Notes under the pieces: model-generated
The model's database searches: none
The model's input: the letters and a program-made list of their open reading frames with translations, nothing else
Told to the model about the DNA's origin: nothing
Part shown: in pieces, positions 1 through 8,907 of the stretch
How positions within the stretch are numbered: position 1 is the first letter of the stretch
Layout of the letters: the number at the start of each line of letters is the position of its first letter
Program-made: the position numbers and the translations under genes
Assembly (NCBI GenBank): GCA_946560065.1
Contig: CAMNUE010000001.1
Location: 275,564 to 339,563, forward strand
DNA from: an uncultured bacterium
GTDB taxonomy: Bacteria; Bacillota_I; Bacilli_A; RF39; UBA660
Length of the DNA stretch: 64,000 bases
Direction: 5' to 3'

Positions 1-152
1 AAGTTGTTGCTAGCTTCTTCTTTGTTTCCAGCTTTAACTTCTTTTTCTAATTTTTTAATTGCAGTTTTCATACTTGAAGTTACTAAAGTGTTAACTTCTG
101 CTTTTTTAGCATTTGAACGCATACGTTTTTTAGCGCTTTTAATATTTGGCAT
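1..152 (-). CDS. rpsT: 30S ribosomal protein S20 (partial, N-terminal part)
   Basis: S20 is a primary 16S rRNA-binding protein of the small ribosomal subunit. The reverse strand reads MPNIKSAKKRMRSNAKK from an ATG at 152, the conserved basic N-terminus of bacterial S20. A clear AGGTGA ribosome-binding site lies just upstream. The gene runs off the left edge after about 50 residues, so the C-terminal third is not visible. It is divergent from gpr, the usual arrangement in Bacilli, where rpsT, gpr and spoIIP are neighbours. Confidence 0.96.
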   Translation of the reverse strand, partial: MPNIKSAKKRMRSNAKKAEVNTLVTSSMKTAIKKLEKEVKAGNKEEASNN

Positions 153-252
153 TTTTTCACCTCACTTTTTGTAAACACATTAATTTTATCAAAAAAAAAA
201 GAAAAAAGCAAATAAAATCGTTAATTTTGTCAATATTATTACTGGTGATAAT

Positions 253-1059
253 ATGCATACAATTAATACTTCAAATCTAAATTTAAGAACTGATTTAGTA
301 ATAGAACAAAAATTACTCCAAAAAAATGAAAAAATTCAAGAAATAGATGATATTAAAATAACTACTACAACACTAGCAGATGCTTCATATACAACTATAT
401 CTTTTAATGATATAACTGATAAAGACAATTTTGAAAAAGTTCAAAATGTTTTTATTAAAGAACTAAAAAAATATTTAAAATTAACTAAAAGTGATAGTAT
501 TTTAGTAGTTGGCCTAGGTAACAGTAATAGTACTCCAGACTCCCTAGGACCAAAAACACTAGACAATATCTTAGTAACAAGACATCTTTTTTTATTAGGA
601 AATGTCGATAGTGATTATTTAAGTGTTTCTAAATTTAAACCAAGCGTTACAGGTGAAACAGGAATTGAAACAATAAATGTCTTAAAAAGTATTATTAAAG
701 AAAGTGAGGCAACTAAAGTAATTGTAATTGATTCTCTAAAAGCCAGTAAAGTAGAGCGCCTAAATAAAATAATCCAAATCACTAATAGTGGAATTCACCC
801 AGGAAGTGGTATTAACAATAATCGTGGCGAAGTTAGTAAAAAAACAATGCATAAAGACATAATCGCCATTGGAGTACCTACAGTAGTTGATGTAAAAACA
901 ATAGTAGAGGAAATTTTAAAAGAAGAAGTTTTATTAAAAGAAAATTTAATTGTAACACCCACTGATATTGACTTTATAATAGAAAAATTATCTCTCCTAA
1001 TTGGTAACGGAATAAATATTACTCTTCACAAAGACTTTAAACGACAAAATAACTATTAA
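253..1059 (+). CDS. gpr: Germination protease GPR
   Basis: GPR is the aspartic-type endopeptidase that degrades small acid-soluble spore proteins during germination. Visible family features are the near-N-terminal RTDLVIE segment (residues 12-18), the VIVIDSL core strand holding a catalytic-type Asp, then GIHPGSGI and AIGVPTVVD. At 268 aa it is shorter than the Bacillus enzyme (about 370 aa), chiefly between and after the core motifs. The start ATG follows GGTGAT with a 3-base spacer. It is 29 bases upstream of spoIIP, a conserved pairing in spore formers. In Bacillus it is forespore-expressed; no sigma-G promoter could be defined here. Confidence 0.93.
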   Translation: MHTINTSNLNLRTDLVIEQKLLQKNEKIQEIDDIKITTTTLADASYTTISFNDITDKDNFEKVQNVFIKELKKYLKLTKSDSILVVGLGNSNSTPDSLGPKTLDNILVTRHLFLLGNVDSDYLSVSKFKPSVTGETGIETINVLKSIIKESEATKVIVIDSLKASKVERLNKIIQITNSGIHPGSGINNNRGEVSKKTMHKDIIAIGVPTVVDVKTIVEEILKEEVLLKENLIVTPTDIDFIIEKLSLLIGNGINITLHKDFKRQNNY

Positions 1060-1088
1060 AGATTATATACAATAATCTTGGTGATAAA

Positions 1089-2009
1089 ATGAAAAGAAAA
1101 TTTATTACTAAGAAATTTAAACCAAATAAAAAACTTAAATTTGTCTTTCTATTCATAATGTTTATTATAGGAATGTATGTTAGCTACAGAAATCTTGAAA
1201 AATCAAAAATTGAGATATCTGACAAAGAGCTAGTAAATCTTGTAGTAAATAATAGTTTTAATAATGACAATAATATTCTCGAAAAAATGATTGATGAAAC
1301 TTTAAAAGTAAGTAATCCCATTAAATTATTAAACAAAAATTATAGTAAATACATAGAAAAAACTAGTTCTGAAAAAGAAGTATATAATACAGAGAAAGAA
1401 TCTCCTATAATATACATATATAATACTCATCAAAGTGAGGAATATGCACCAAGTAGTTATGCCGAATTTAGTATTAATCCAACTGTAATTATGAATGATT
1501 ATATTTTAGAAGATATATTCAATAAGAATGGTTATAGTACTTTAGTAGAAGAACGTAGTATTAAAGAAATACTAAATCAAAATAATTGGAAATATGCCAA
1601 CAGTTACAAAGCAAGTAGAATTTTCTTAGAAGATATCATTATTAAACAACCAACTCTAAAATATTTCATAGATGTCCATAGAGATAGTTTAAAAAGAGAT
1701 AAAACAACTACTACAATTGATGGGAAAGACTATGCCAAAATAATTTTTTTGATTGGAACTGAAAATGAAAATTATCAAGCAAACCTAACTTTAACAGAAA
1801 AAATAAATAATAAATTAAATGAACATTATCCAGGTCTAAGCAAAGGTATCTATAAAAAAGGTGGCCCAGGAGTTAATGGAGTTTATAATCAAGATTTCTC
1901 TCCTAATACAATTCTAGTAGAAATGGGTGGCTATGAAAATACAACAACAGAAGTTTTAAATACATCAATAGCCTTTTCAAAATGTTTTTTGGAGGTAATC
2001 AATGAATAA
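1089..2009 (+). CDS. spoIIP: Stage II sporulation protein P (peptidoglycan hydrolase)
   Basis: SpoIIP is a membrane-anchored amidase/endopeptidase that thins septal peptidoglycan during engulfment, working with SpoIID and SpoIIM. One transmembrane helix (about residues 16-32) is followed by a linker and the catalytic domain. That domain shows YNTHQSEEY with the metal-binding His-Glu pair, the DVHRDS motif and a late VEMGGYEN strand. These match the SpoIIP/amidase_3-type fold. At 306 aa it is slightly short for the family. The start follows a GGTGAT ribosome-binding site. The 3' end overlaps the next small membrane gene by 8 bases, suggesting translational coupling. Confidence 0.93.
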   Translation: MKRKFITKKFKPNKKLKFVFLFIMFIIGMYVSYRNLEKSKIEISDKELVNLVVNNSFNNDNNILEKMIDETLKVSNPIKLLNKNYSKYIEKTSSEKEVYNTEKESPIIYIYNTHQSEEYAPSSYAEFSINPTVIMNDYILEDIFNKNGYSTLVEERSIKEILNQNNWKYANSYKASRIFLEDIIIKQPTLKYFIDVHRDSLKRDKTTTTIDGKDYAKIIFLIGTENENYQANLTLTEKINNKLNEHYPGLSKGIYKKGGPGVNGVYNQDFSPNTILVEMGGYENTTTEVLNTSIAFSKCFLEVINE

Positions 2010-2298
2010 AACAATAAAACTAGTTTTTATTATTGTTTTAATATTCTTCTTTTCTCTTTTCTTTAGTCGATACAATAACTATTATGAAAATAAAACAGTT
2101 CTAACAGATAGTGCTATTGAAAGATTTGAAAAAGATTTAAAGGAAGGAAAAGAAATTGTAGCTAGTAACTATATTGAAGAAGAAAAAGACTACAATAATA
2201 AAGCCGCAAAGATTGGAATAAAAACATCTAAGTTTATAGAAAACTCTTTTAATAAGGTTATGAAAACAATGATGAAATACTTAGAAAAAATTCAATAA
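2002..2298 (+). CDS. Small single-pass membrane protein downstream of spoIIP
   Basis: A 98-residue protein of unknown function. An N-terminal hydrophobic helix (residues 5-22) is followed by a charged, probably helical tail. Its start lies inside the end of spoIIP with a GGAGG ribosome-binding site there, so the two are co-translated. In Bacillus a small membrane gene (yqxA, DUF3679) sits at this position. The position and architecture agree, but sequence similarity cannot be judged by eye, so the link to YqxA is positional only. Confidence 0.75.
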   Translation: MNKTIKLVFIIVLIFFFSLFFSRYNNYYENKTVLTDSAIERFEKDLKEGKEIVASNYIEEEKDYNNKAAKIGIKTSKFIENSFNKVMKTMMKYLEKIQ

Positions 2299-2302
2299 AA
2301 AG

Positions 2303-2335
2303 AGTAATATTTTTCATAAATAATACTTTTTTTTT
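2303..2335 (+). terminator. Probable Rho-independent terminator after the spoIIP operon
   Basis: The arms AGTAATATTT and AAATAATACT pair with one A-A mismatch around a 5-base loop and are followed by nine T. The stem is weak and AT-rich, but it sits directly after the last gene of the operon. Confidence 0.55.
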
Positions 2336-2383
2336 GCTTTTAAATAAGGTATAATTTATATAGTATAGGGTAAGAGGTGTATT

Positions 2384-3148
2384 ATGGGGAACACAATGAT
2401 GAATCAAACTCTCTTTGAAGACTTTTTAATACAGTTAGAATACTTAGCACTAAGCACAGAAGATAAAATAGCAGTACTTGAAGAAATAAATGCTGATTAC
2501 AAGTATATTAGTGATTTACTTGAAGTACTAAAAAAATCTAAATTAGCTTTTGCAGAAGGTTATTGTAGTCTAACAAAAGAAAAAGAAGAGGAGTTTAAAG
2601 ACACAATTACAAGAAGAATTATCTATAAAGAATTATTATCGAAAGTTTTAAAAGAATGTAGAAATTTATACTATCTTAAAAAAAGTGATTTATACCAAAG
2701 AGAAGAAACAAAAAGTCAACGTCAATCCTCAGAACAAGTCCTTGAACAATTTATTGAAAAACTAGAAGAATTCATAAATAAAGTAAATTACCCAAAAAAT
2801 AGAGATGAAATTAAGCGTTTAAAAGCCTATGTCGAAGATATAATCGCATTAGCCAACAATTTTGAAGAATACGGATCGGTTAAAAACATAGATTTCTTCG
2901 AGGACGTAATTGAAGAAATTGATTTAAGCGATAACGAAAAAAAAGAAATAATTAGTCTAGCACTTATCAATAATTTAGAAATGTATAAAAGTAAACCAAA
3001 AGAAGTGGAAATTGAAGAATACGAAACAGAAACTGAGAAAGCAGCTACATTAGAAAATAACTCTAAAGAAAAAATAGAGGAACTACTAGATGAAATGTTA
3101 TCCGAAACAATAGTGGAAGAAGAAACAAAAAAGAGTAAGAAAAAATAA
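2384..3148 (+). CDS. Hypothetical acidic helical protein
   Basis: A 254-residue protein not assigned to a family. It is charged and predominantly alpha-helical, with no signal peptide or transmembrane segment. The last 50 residues are strongly acidic before a lysine-rich end. The start ATG sits after AAGAGGTGT, and a TATAAT-like box lies about 30 bases upstream. It is 21 bases before another unknown helical protein, so the two probably form one transcription unit. Confidence 0.75.
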   Translation: MGNTMMNQTLFEDFLIQLEYLALSTEDKIAVLEEINADYKYISDLLEVLKKSKLAFAEGYCSLTKEKEEEFKDTITRRIIYKELLSKVLKECRNLYYLKKSDLYQREETKSQRQSSEQVLEQFIEKLEEFINKVNYPKNRDEIKRLKAYVEDIIALANNFEEYGSVKNIDFFEDVIEEIDLSDNEKKEIISLALINNLEMYKSKPKEVEIEEYETETEKAATLENNSKEKIEELLDEMLSETIVEEETKKSKKK

Positions 3149-3169
3149 TTATAGAAAGGGGAATTATTA

Positions 3170-3751
3170 ATGTTAGAAGAACAAACAGTCTTAATAACAA
3201 TTTTAAGAGAAGTAATTGCAAGCTATGATAGAAAAATGGAAACTCTAATTAAAAGTAATAATTCTGTCCTTTTATTAAATAGTGGAGCTTTAGATAGTTT
3301 AAGAGATAATTTAGAATTTATCACAGAGATGGATTTAAGTATTGCCTTATCAGTATTAAATGAATTAAATATCAAGAAAGAAGAAAAAGATAAGATATAC
3401 AACTATTTAGATTCCATAAAAAAGCTTCTAACCTTAAATAAAGAAGAACATACAACATATGAAATAACTAATGACCAGTTGGCATATGTTGAGTTATTTT
3501 TTAAAAAGGTTGATGAATTAGCTGAAAAAAATAAACAACAACATCTTGATAATTTAAAGAAAATAGCTAAATTGAATAGTATTCGTAGCAAATATGGTGA
3601 CCTTCTAGATCAAATAGAAGATAGTAATAATAAAAAGTACATATCTGATTTAAACCTTATTAGTCTATTACTAAATGAATATGAGCTAGAAGAAAAAACA
3701 AAAAGAAGTATTTTAATTAATATTATGAAATACAATCAAAAAGTAAATTAA
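3170..3751 (+). CDS. Hypothetical helical protein
   Basis: A 193-residue charged, predominantly helical protein of unknown function without signal peptide or membrane segment. The start ATG is preceded by AAAGGGG. It follows the 2384-3148 gene closely. Both have a similar make-up of long amphipathic helices rich in Lys, Glu, Leu and Ile, and they may act together, but nothing in the sequence defines a role. Confidence 0.73.
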   Translation: MLEEQTVLITILREVIASYDRKMETLIKSNNSVLLLNSGALDSLRDNLEFITEMDLSIALSVLNELNIKKEEKDKIYNYLDSIKKLLTLNKEEHTTYEITNDQLAYVELFFKKVDELAEKNKQQHLDNLKKIAKLNSIRSKYGDLLDQIEDSNNKKYISDLNLISLLLNEYELEEKTKRSILINIMKYNQKVN

Positions 3752-3853
3752 AATTAAAAAAAGACTATTGTAAATAAATATAAATTTTATTTAATTGACT
3801 ATTTTCAATTAGAATTTATTTATGTATAATTATAATAGAGAGGAGTATTTAAT

Positions 3854-4777
3854 ATGAATAAGTGTATGTATTGTGGAGCAGATTTGGCTGAGGCTGCCAA
3901 GTTTTGTACAAGTTGTGGTAAGGAGCAGGTAACTTCTGAACCATCAATAATAGCAACACAACCAATTGAATCAACGGAAACAGTAGAGAAAGTAGAACCT
4001 ACATCAATGGTTCAAGTGCCACCTGAACTAGGAAATATAGCACCAGCAATGCCAGAACAGGTTGCTATCAATCCAGCAGCACCTGCTATAATGCCTCCAA
4101 GTATTGGAACAACACCACAGACTGCTATGCTAGATCAATCAATGCCAAATAATGAAACACCAGTATTATCACAACCAATAGCTGCCAAAAAAGAGCCGAA
4201 TAAAATAATTGAAGAGTTAAAAGGAAAACTAACTGAAAAGTTTGTTGGGAAAGTCCCAACATGGACAGCTTTTTTAATAGTTATAATAGTATCACTATTA
4301 ATAGGATTTACTATTGGCTCAGCTGTTAAAGGTGGAAGTAGATTAAGTAGTAGTGGAGAAACTATAACTTCATCAGCTAAAACAAAAAAATACAAATTAG
4401 GAGACAGTTTTAAATTTGCTGGTTATAAACTCACAACTAGCAAGGAACTTGAATTAACAACAATAGCTGATCAGTATTCTAGCTATAATGGAAAAGAAAT
4501 AATAAAAGTTCCAGTAATAGTTCAAAATTTAACACCAACGGTGGGGAAATTAAATATGTTTTACTATAAATATTTAGGTCCAAAGGGCATAGAAGTAGAA
4601 AATCCTGCCATATCAATTACTGACAAAGATAGTATCGACTATTCTGGAGAATTAGCTCCTAATGCTACATCAGAACAACTTTATTTCTACATTCTATATG
4701 CGGGAGATGGTAAATATACAATTTCATTTGATAATCTAGAAGAAAAAGCAATAATCGAATTTAATGTAAAAAAATAA
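3854..4777 (+). CDS. Zinc-ribbon membrane protein with C-terminal Ig-like domain
   Basis: Three parts are visible. An N-terminal double-CxxC zinc ribbon covers residues 4-24 (MYCGAD and FCTSCG). A Pro/Ala/Thr-rich linker runs to about residue 130. One transmembrane helix lies near 138-158, followed by a beta-rich C-terminal domain of about 120 residues resembling the DUF4352/DUF5067 group. The zinc ribbon should be cytoplasmic and the beta domain outside. Such zinc_ribbon_2 proteins are common in Firmicutes with unknown roles. The promoter region ends in TATAATTATAAT about 15 bases before the GAGGAG ribosome-binding site. Confidence 0.85.
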   Translation: MNKCMYCGADLAEAAKFCTSCGKEQVTSEPSIIATQPIESTETVEKVEPTSMVQVPPELGNIAPAMPEQVAINPAAPAIMPPSIGTTPQTAMLDQSMPNNETPVLSQPIAAKKEPNKIIEELKGKLTEKFVGKVPTWTAFLIVIIVSLLIGFTIGSAVKGGSRLSSSGETITSSAKTKKYKLGDSFKFAGYKLTTSKELELTTIADQYSSYNGKEIIKVPVIVQNLTPTVGKLNMFYYKYLGPKGIEVENPAISITDKDSIDYSGELAPNATSEQLYFYILYAGDGKYTISFDNLEEKAIIEFNVKK

Positions 4778-4802
4778 AAAATCCAATTAAGGATTTTTTT
4801 TA
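4776..4802. terminator. Bidirectional terminator between convergent genes
   Basis: AAAAAATCC and GGATTTTTT form a 9-bp stem with a 6-base loop, flanked by A and T runs. It therefore works for the zinc-ribbon gene on the plus strand and the lipoprotein gene on the minus strand. Confidence 0.85.
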
Positions 4803-5675
4803 TTGATATAATTCTTTCTTTATAAGTTCTAAATTATCATTCATTATTGAAATATAATTATGTTTTTCTTTTCTTTCATCATCAGAAATATTATCAAGTT
4901 TATGAAGTTCTAACTTATTCATATCAGGATACTTATCAGCTAGCTTTTTCGCATTATCATTTAATTTTTGTCCTTTAAACATTAATATGTAACTTACTTT
5001 ACCAGTCTTTATTAAATTTTCAGCATCACTTAAAACTTTTTGCGTTGCATCACTATCTATACAAATAACTTCAAGACCAAATTTCTCTAAATATTTTAAT
5101 GCACTATCTGCTACTATAATTGTACTATTATTGGTACTATCAACAGTAACACGATAATTAGCATCCAACTCAGAAAGCTCAATCTTTAATTTGTCATATG
5201 CGGTATCAACTTCTTTTTGTAAATAAGTACTTGTAATATATTCTTCAAGACCAATTCTTACATTTTGACTCATCATAAGTAGTGAAGAAGGGTTTAACCA
5301 TAATTCCTCTGGAGAATAATCAGTCTCCAAGACATAAGCAGTATCTATGATTTTTAATTCCGGATTAATCTCTAATAAATCGACTGCTAAATTTCTTTCT
5401 TTTTCAAGTAAACCATTATAAACAAACAAATCTTTCTTAGACCAATCTTGTTTTTGTTTGTTACTAATTTTGTAATCGTTAATATCAACACCATCTGGAT
5501 AAATTGAAGTTATAGTAGCATGGTCTCCATACAAACTCTTAACTACATATTCATTAGGATAGTTAGTAACAATAATTTCAATATTATCCATACTGTCATT
5601 AGTACATCCAGTAGTAAATAATGTCATTGGAATTAAAAATAATATAATAAGTAATAAATAATTAGTTTTTCGCAT
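4800..5675 (-). CDS. ZnuA-like metal ABC transporter substrate-binding lipoprotein, ligands degenerate
   Basis: A 291-residue lipoprotein with a signal peptide and lipobox (FTTGC, Cys24), so it is anchored outside the membrane. The layout follows the cluster A-I (ZnuA/AdcA/MntC) fold: an early [14 protein letters not shown] strand-helix, a GVDINDY segment where the family has a His ligand, and ELWLNPSSL where the family has HvWLDP. The usual His residues at both sites are absent. No permease or ATPase gene is adjacent. It may bind a different ligand or have lost transport. It overlaps yidD by 14 bases. Confidence 0.8.
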   Translation of the reverse strand: MRKTNYLLLIILFLIPMTLFTTGCTNDSMDNIEIIVTNYPNEYVVKSLYGDHATITSIYPDGVDINDYKISNKQKQDWSKKDLFVYNGLLEKERNLAVDLLEINPELKIIDTAYVLETDYSPEELWLNPSSLLMMSQNVRIGLEEYITSTYLQKEVDTAYDKLKIELSELDANYRVTVDSTNNSTIIVADSALKYLEKFGLEVICIDSDATQKVLSDAENLIKTGKVSYILMFKGQKLNDNAKKLADKYPDMNKLELHKLDNISDDERKEKHNYISIMNDNLELIKKELYQ

Positions 5676-5898
5676 TTTTATTCTCCTTTTTTAATGGTAC
5701 AGGATCATAACCAGAAGGTCCAAGTGGATTACATTTTAAGATTCTTTTAAAAGTTAAAATGCTTCCCTTTACTAATCCATATGTATTAATTGCTTCTCTA
5801 GCATAATTAGAACATGTAGGAATAAACCTACAATGATTGTGACTAGAAAACGGTATCTTTTGATAAATATTAATAATGGAAATTAGTATCTTCTTCAT
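5662..5898 (-). CDS. yidD: Membrane protein insertion efficiency factor YidD
   Basis: YidD is a small membrane-associated protein that assists YidC-dependent insertion. The 78-residue product has the conserved core [15 protein letters not shown], then [18 protein letters not shown] and GPSGYDPVP. The start ATG follows GGTGAT. The usual rnpA/yidC neighbours are absent; here it is co-transcribed with the metal-binding-type lipoprotein, whose start lies within the end of yidD. Confidence 0.95.
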   Translation of the reverse strand: MKKILISIINIYQKIPFSSHNHCRFIPTCSNYAREAINTYGLVKGSILTFKRILKCNPLGPSGYDPVPLKKENKNAKN

Positions 5899-6019
5899 AC
5901 CATCACCACTTTAATTTTATATTATTTTAGACATTTTTACAAGTCTCGTTTTAAATAAATAAAAGCAATTGAATAAAAAAGTAGTATATGATAAAATACT
6001 AGCATAAGGAGGGGCATAT

Positions 6020-8017
6020 ATGAAGTTGTTTAAACAGCAGAAAAATACTGTTGACGAATTAGAAGATAATTCTGAAATTATTGACCAAAAAATCAATGAA
6101 ACAGTTGAGACATTACTATTAATTTTAGAAAATTTAGGTTTTTTAAATCCCTCTAAAATCGATAATAGAATTACAGAAGAATTAAATTATGAGTACGATA
6201 GAAGTCTACTTTATCGACTTAGAATATCTTCAGCTGATAATCTAAAAGAAATTTCAGAAAGATTTCCCGCAAGTATTCTAGGTTATGGAAAACTAAAAAT
6301 AGAAAAATTAAGAGATAATTATATTAAGCTAGTAAATAAAAGTAAAGAAGCAGGAAAAAACTATTTAGAAATTGAAGAAGAATTAATCTTCGAAGTAAAA
6401 TTAGAAATATCTCGCTACAGTAAAATTATAAATGATTTTAACTCTACAGTAAAAAGCTTAATCGAAAATGAAAAATTAACTGAAATAGAAACTATTGTCA
6501 TGATTGATTATTGGACATCATACTATAAAGAACAAAAACTTGGCTATCCTCCAAGTATTAATCAAAAAATAGTATCATTAATTGAAAATCTTAAAAGACT
6601 TGAATATGGTGGTTATGGAGAAATTGAAATCAATCACTTTTTAGAAAAATGTCAAATAGCTATAAGAGCAATGAAAAAAAACAATTCAACGAATGAAGAA
6701 ATAATCGACTATATTGGAGAAAATATCTATAATCCACTAATGAAAAAGTACGAAAATGCTCTTAAAATACTTAGAAAAAGAATAGATTTATTAGAAAACT
6801 CTCAAGAATTATCTCAAAAAGAAAAAGAATTAGAAATCGAGAAATTCATAATTGACTTTAATGAACGAAATGGTCATAAAATAGACTTAAGTAGTCAATT
6901 ATTAGAAATGAAAAATAGTCTTAGAAGTCTAAAATATAGTGAAAATGAAAATACTATTGCTGATTGGTTTATTAACAAAGCTCAAAATATCATTATTAGA
7001 GAAAAAAAAGCCAATAAATCCGATAAATTAATATTAGCTATTATTAGACTAGAATTTGAAAAATATCTAACATACTATAGTAATCGTTTAGAAAAATTAG
7101 AAAGACAATTAAAAAAATCAAGTCTTAAAGAAGAGGCTTTTGAAATTTTTAAAGATGAGATTAACTCTTCATTTGACATTGGTCTCCAAATAGAGAAATT
7201 AGTCAACAAACTTAAAAATGCTAATTTATATTCAAAAGAAACAATTGCTAGTTTTAAAAAAGAATGTCTAGAAATAGAACGTGAGAGTATCTTTACAAAT
7301 GATAAGCACTCATCCCAAGAAAAAATAAATAATCTTTATGAAGACTTAGTTGCTAGAACTAAATTATATGAGCAACAAAAGTTTGCAGAGATAACAAAAA
7401 AGATTCAAGAATTTTCTACTTCATTAAAAACACTAGAAGAAAATGGCTATAATGAAAATACCATCAATGAATTTAAAAATGACTGCGAAGAAATACTAAG
7501 CGCAAATAATTCAATTCAAGAAAAAGAGTTAATAATTACTCAAAAATATAATCTATTGAAGGAAAATTATTATGAAAATTTAAAACTATTTAATATATGG
7601 AAAAATACAGAAACAAAGAAACATCCAGAGTCAAAGTCAGATATCGAAAAAACAATGAACTATCTTATCACACTATCTCCTAAAGAATTACAACTCTATT
7701 ATGAAGATGATGATCGAAGAAAAAGAGAATCAATGGAAAAACATAATAATAGATTATTAGTTAAATTTCTTGCAGAAGAGGAGGCAAGGTCTAAAAATGA
7801 TTCAGAACTCATAACAAAACGACTTAATGCCTATGATAATGGTTTTATTCCTTATATTTCTGAAGAATTAGAAAGAGCAAGAGAAGAACTTGAAGAACAA
7901 GAATATCTAGCTGATGAAATATCACCATCAGAAAAATTAATATCAGTTACTGAATATATTGATAGTACATTATTCAAACAAATTTCAGATATAAAAGTAG
8001 CAGAATTAAATAACTAA
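6020..8017 (+). CDS. Large coiled-coil protein, unknown
   Basis: A 665-residue protein made almost entirely of long charged helices, with many Lys/Glu-rich heptad-like stretches across residues 90-600. There is no signal peptide or membrane helix, so it is probably cytoplasmic. The family is not recognised. It has its own promoter region (TATGATAAAATAC) and a strong AAGGAGGGG ribosome-binding site. A structural or scaffold role is possible from composition alone, but nothing specific supports it. Confidence 0.8.
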   Translation: MKLFKQQKNTVDELEDNSEIIDQKINETVETLLLILENLGFLNPSKIDNRITEELNYEYDRSLLYRLRISSADNLKEISERFPASILGYGKLKIEKLRDNYIKLVNKSKEAGKNYLEIEEELIFEVKLEISRYSKIINDFNSTVKSLIENEKLTEIETIVMIDYWTSYYKEQKLGYPPSINQKIVSLIENLKRLEYGGYGEIEINHFLEKCQIAIRAMKKNNSTNEEIIDYIGENIYNPLMKKYENALKILRKRIDLLENSQELSQKEKELEIEKFIIDFNERNGHKIDLSSQLLEMKNSLRSLKYSENENTIADWFINKAQNIIIREKKANKSDKLILAIIRLEFEKYLTYYSNRLEKLERQLKKSSLKEEAFEIFKDEINSSFDIGLQIEKLVNKLKNANLYSKETIASFKKECLEIERESIFTNDKHSSQEKINNLYEDLVARTKLYEQQKFAEITKKIQEFSTSLKTLEENGYNENTINEFKNDCEEILSANNSIQEKELIITQKYNLLKENYYENLKLFNIWKNTETKKHPESKSDIEKTMNYLITLSPKELQLYYEDDDRRKRESMEKHNNRLLVKFLAEEEARSKNDSELITKRLNAYDNGFIPYISEELERAREELEEQEYLADEISPSEKLISVTEYIDSTLFKQISDIKVAELNN

Positions 8018-8021
8018 AAAT

Positions 8022-8047
8022 ATAACTATCTAAGTTATGTTTTTTTT
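8022..8047 (+). terminator. Terminator after the coiled-coil gene
   Basis: ATAACT and AGTTAT form a short stem with a 5-base loop, followed by a T run. It abuts the -10 box of rnc. Confidence 0.55.
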
Positions 8048-8055
8048 GTTATAAT
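8047..8055 (+). promoter_or_regulatory. Extended -10 promoter of rnc
   Basis: TGTTATAAT is a TGn-extended -10 element. Initiation about 7 bases downstream would leave a very short leader that begins close to the GGTGAT ribosome-binding site. Confidence 0.6.
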
Positions 8056-8071
8056 TGTAATGGTGATTTTA

Positions 8072-8743
8072 ATGGAAGAATTATTTAATAAACTAGCAAT
8101 AAAACCAAAAGATTTAAGTCTTTATCAAACAGCGTTTTCTCATAGTTCATATGTTAATGAACATAAAGTGAAGAACAATTATGAAAGACTAGAGTTTTTA
8201 GGAGATGCAGTCTTAGATTTAGTTGTAGCTGATTACTTATATACCCATCACAAAGAAGATGAAGGTGAAATGACTAAAGTTCGTGCAAGTTATGTTTGTG
8301 AAAATGCCAATTATTGTTACGCAACAGGATTGGGTTTATCAAAATATATCCTCGTAGGTCATGGAGAACAAAAAGATGGTGGAAATCTAAAAAAGGCTAT
8401 CGTTGCGGATATCTTTGAAGCTCTAATGGGAGCAATCTATATTGATTTAGGCTATGCAACAGTAAGAAAAGTTATTATGAATGTTGTTGTTCCCTACATT
8501 GAAAATCCTGATATAATCTTCTTTAATGATTACAAAAGTACACTACAAGAATTTGTTCAAACAGAGCAAAAGTCTTTAGAATATAATCTAGTAGGTGAAG
8601 AAGGCCCTGCTCATGATAAAAGGTTTACTGTTGAAGTTAAAATTGATAGTATCATATATGGAATAGGTATTGGAACATCAAAAAAAGAAGCAGAGCAAGA
8701 AGCGGCTAAAGAAGCTATTAATAAACTTGCAATCAAAAAGTAA
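8072..8743 (+). CDS. rnc: Ribonuclease III
   Basis: RNase III cuts double-stranded RNA in rRNA processing and RNA decay. The N-terminal catalytic domain carries the signature ERLEFLGDAVLDL and a second acidic cluster (ADIFEALMGA). The C-terminal dsRNA-binding domain runs from about residue 150 (DYKSTLQEFVQ) to the KKEAEQEAAKEA helix. The ATG at 8072 is preferred over the ATG at 8060 because GGTGAT sits 5 bases before it. The usual smc/ftsY neighbours are not here. Confidence 0.96.
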   Translation: MEELFNKLAIKPKDLSLYQTAFSHSSYVNEHKVKNNYERLEFLGDAVLDLVVADYLYTHHKEDEGEMTKVRASYVCENANYCYATGLGLSKYILVGHGEQKDGGNLKKAIVADIFEALMGAIYIDLGYATVRKVIMNVVVPYIENPDIIFFNDYKSTLQEFVQTEQKSLEYNLVGEEGPAHDKRFTVEVKIDSIIYGIGIGTSKKEAEQEAAKEAINKLAIKK

Positions 8744-8777
8744 AGAACAAATAAATCTTTCTTTTTTTTAGTTAAAG

Positions 8778-8786
8778 TGATATAAT
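8778..8786 (+). promoter_or_regulatory. Extended -10 promoter upstream of the RNase J homologue
   Basis: TGATATAAT lies 122 bases before the start codon, which predicts an untranslated leader of about 110 bases. No known riboswitch was recognised in the leader. Confidence 0.5.
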
Positions 8787-8907
8787 GTCTATGTGCTTAT
8801 TCTTATGTATATTTAATTTATATCGGAAAAAAATTATTATTAAATAAAATTATAGTAACATATAAAATTTTTAATATGTCTTAATTAAATAATGAAAGGA
8901 GAAATTT

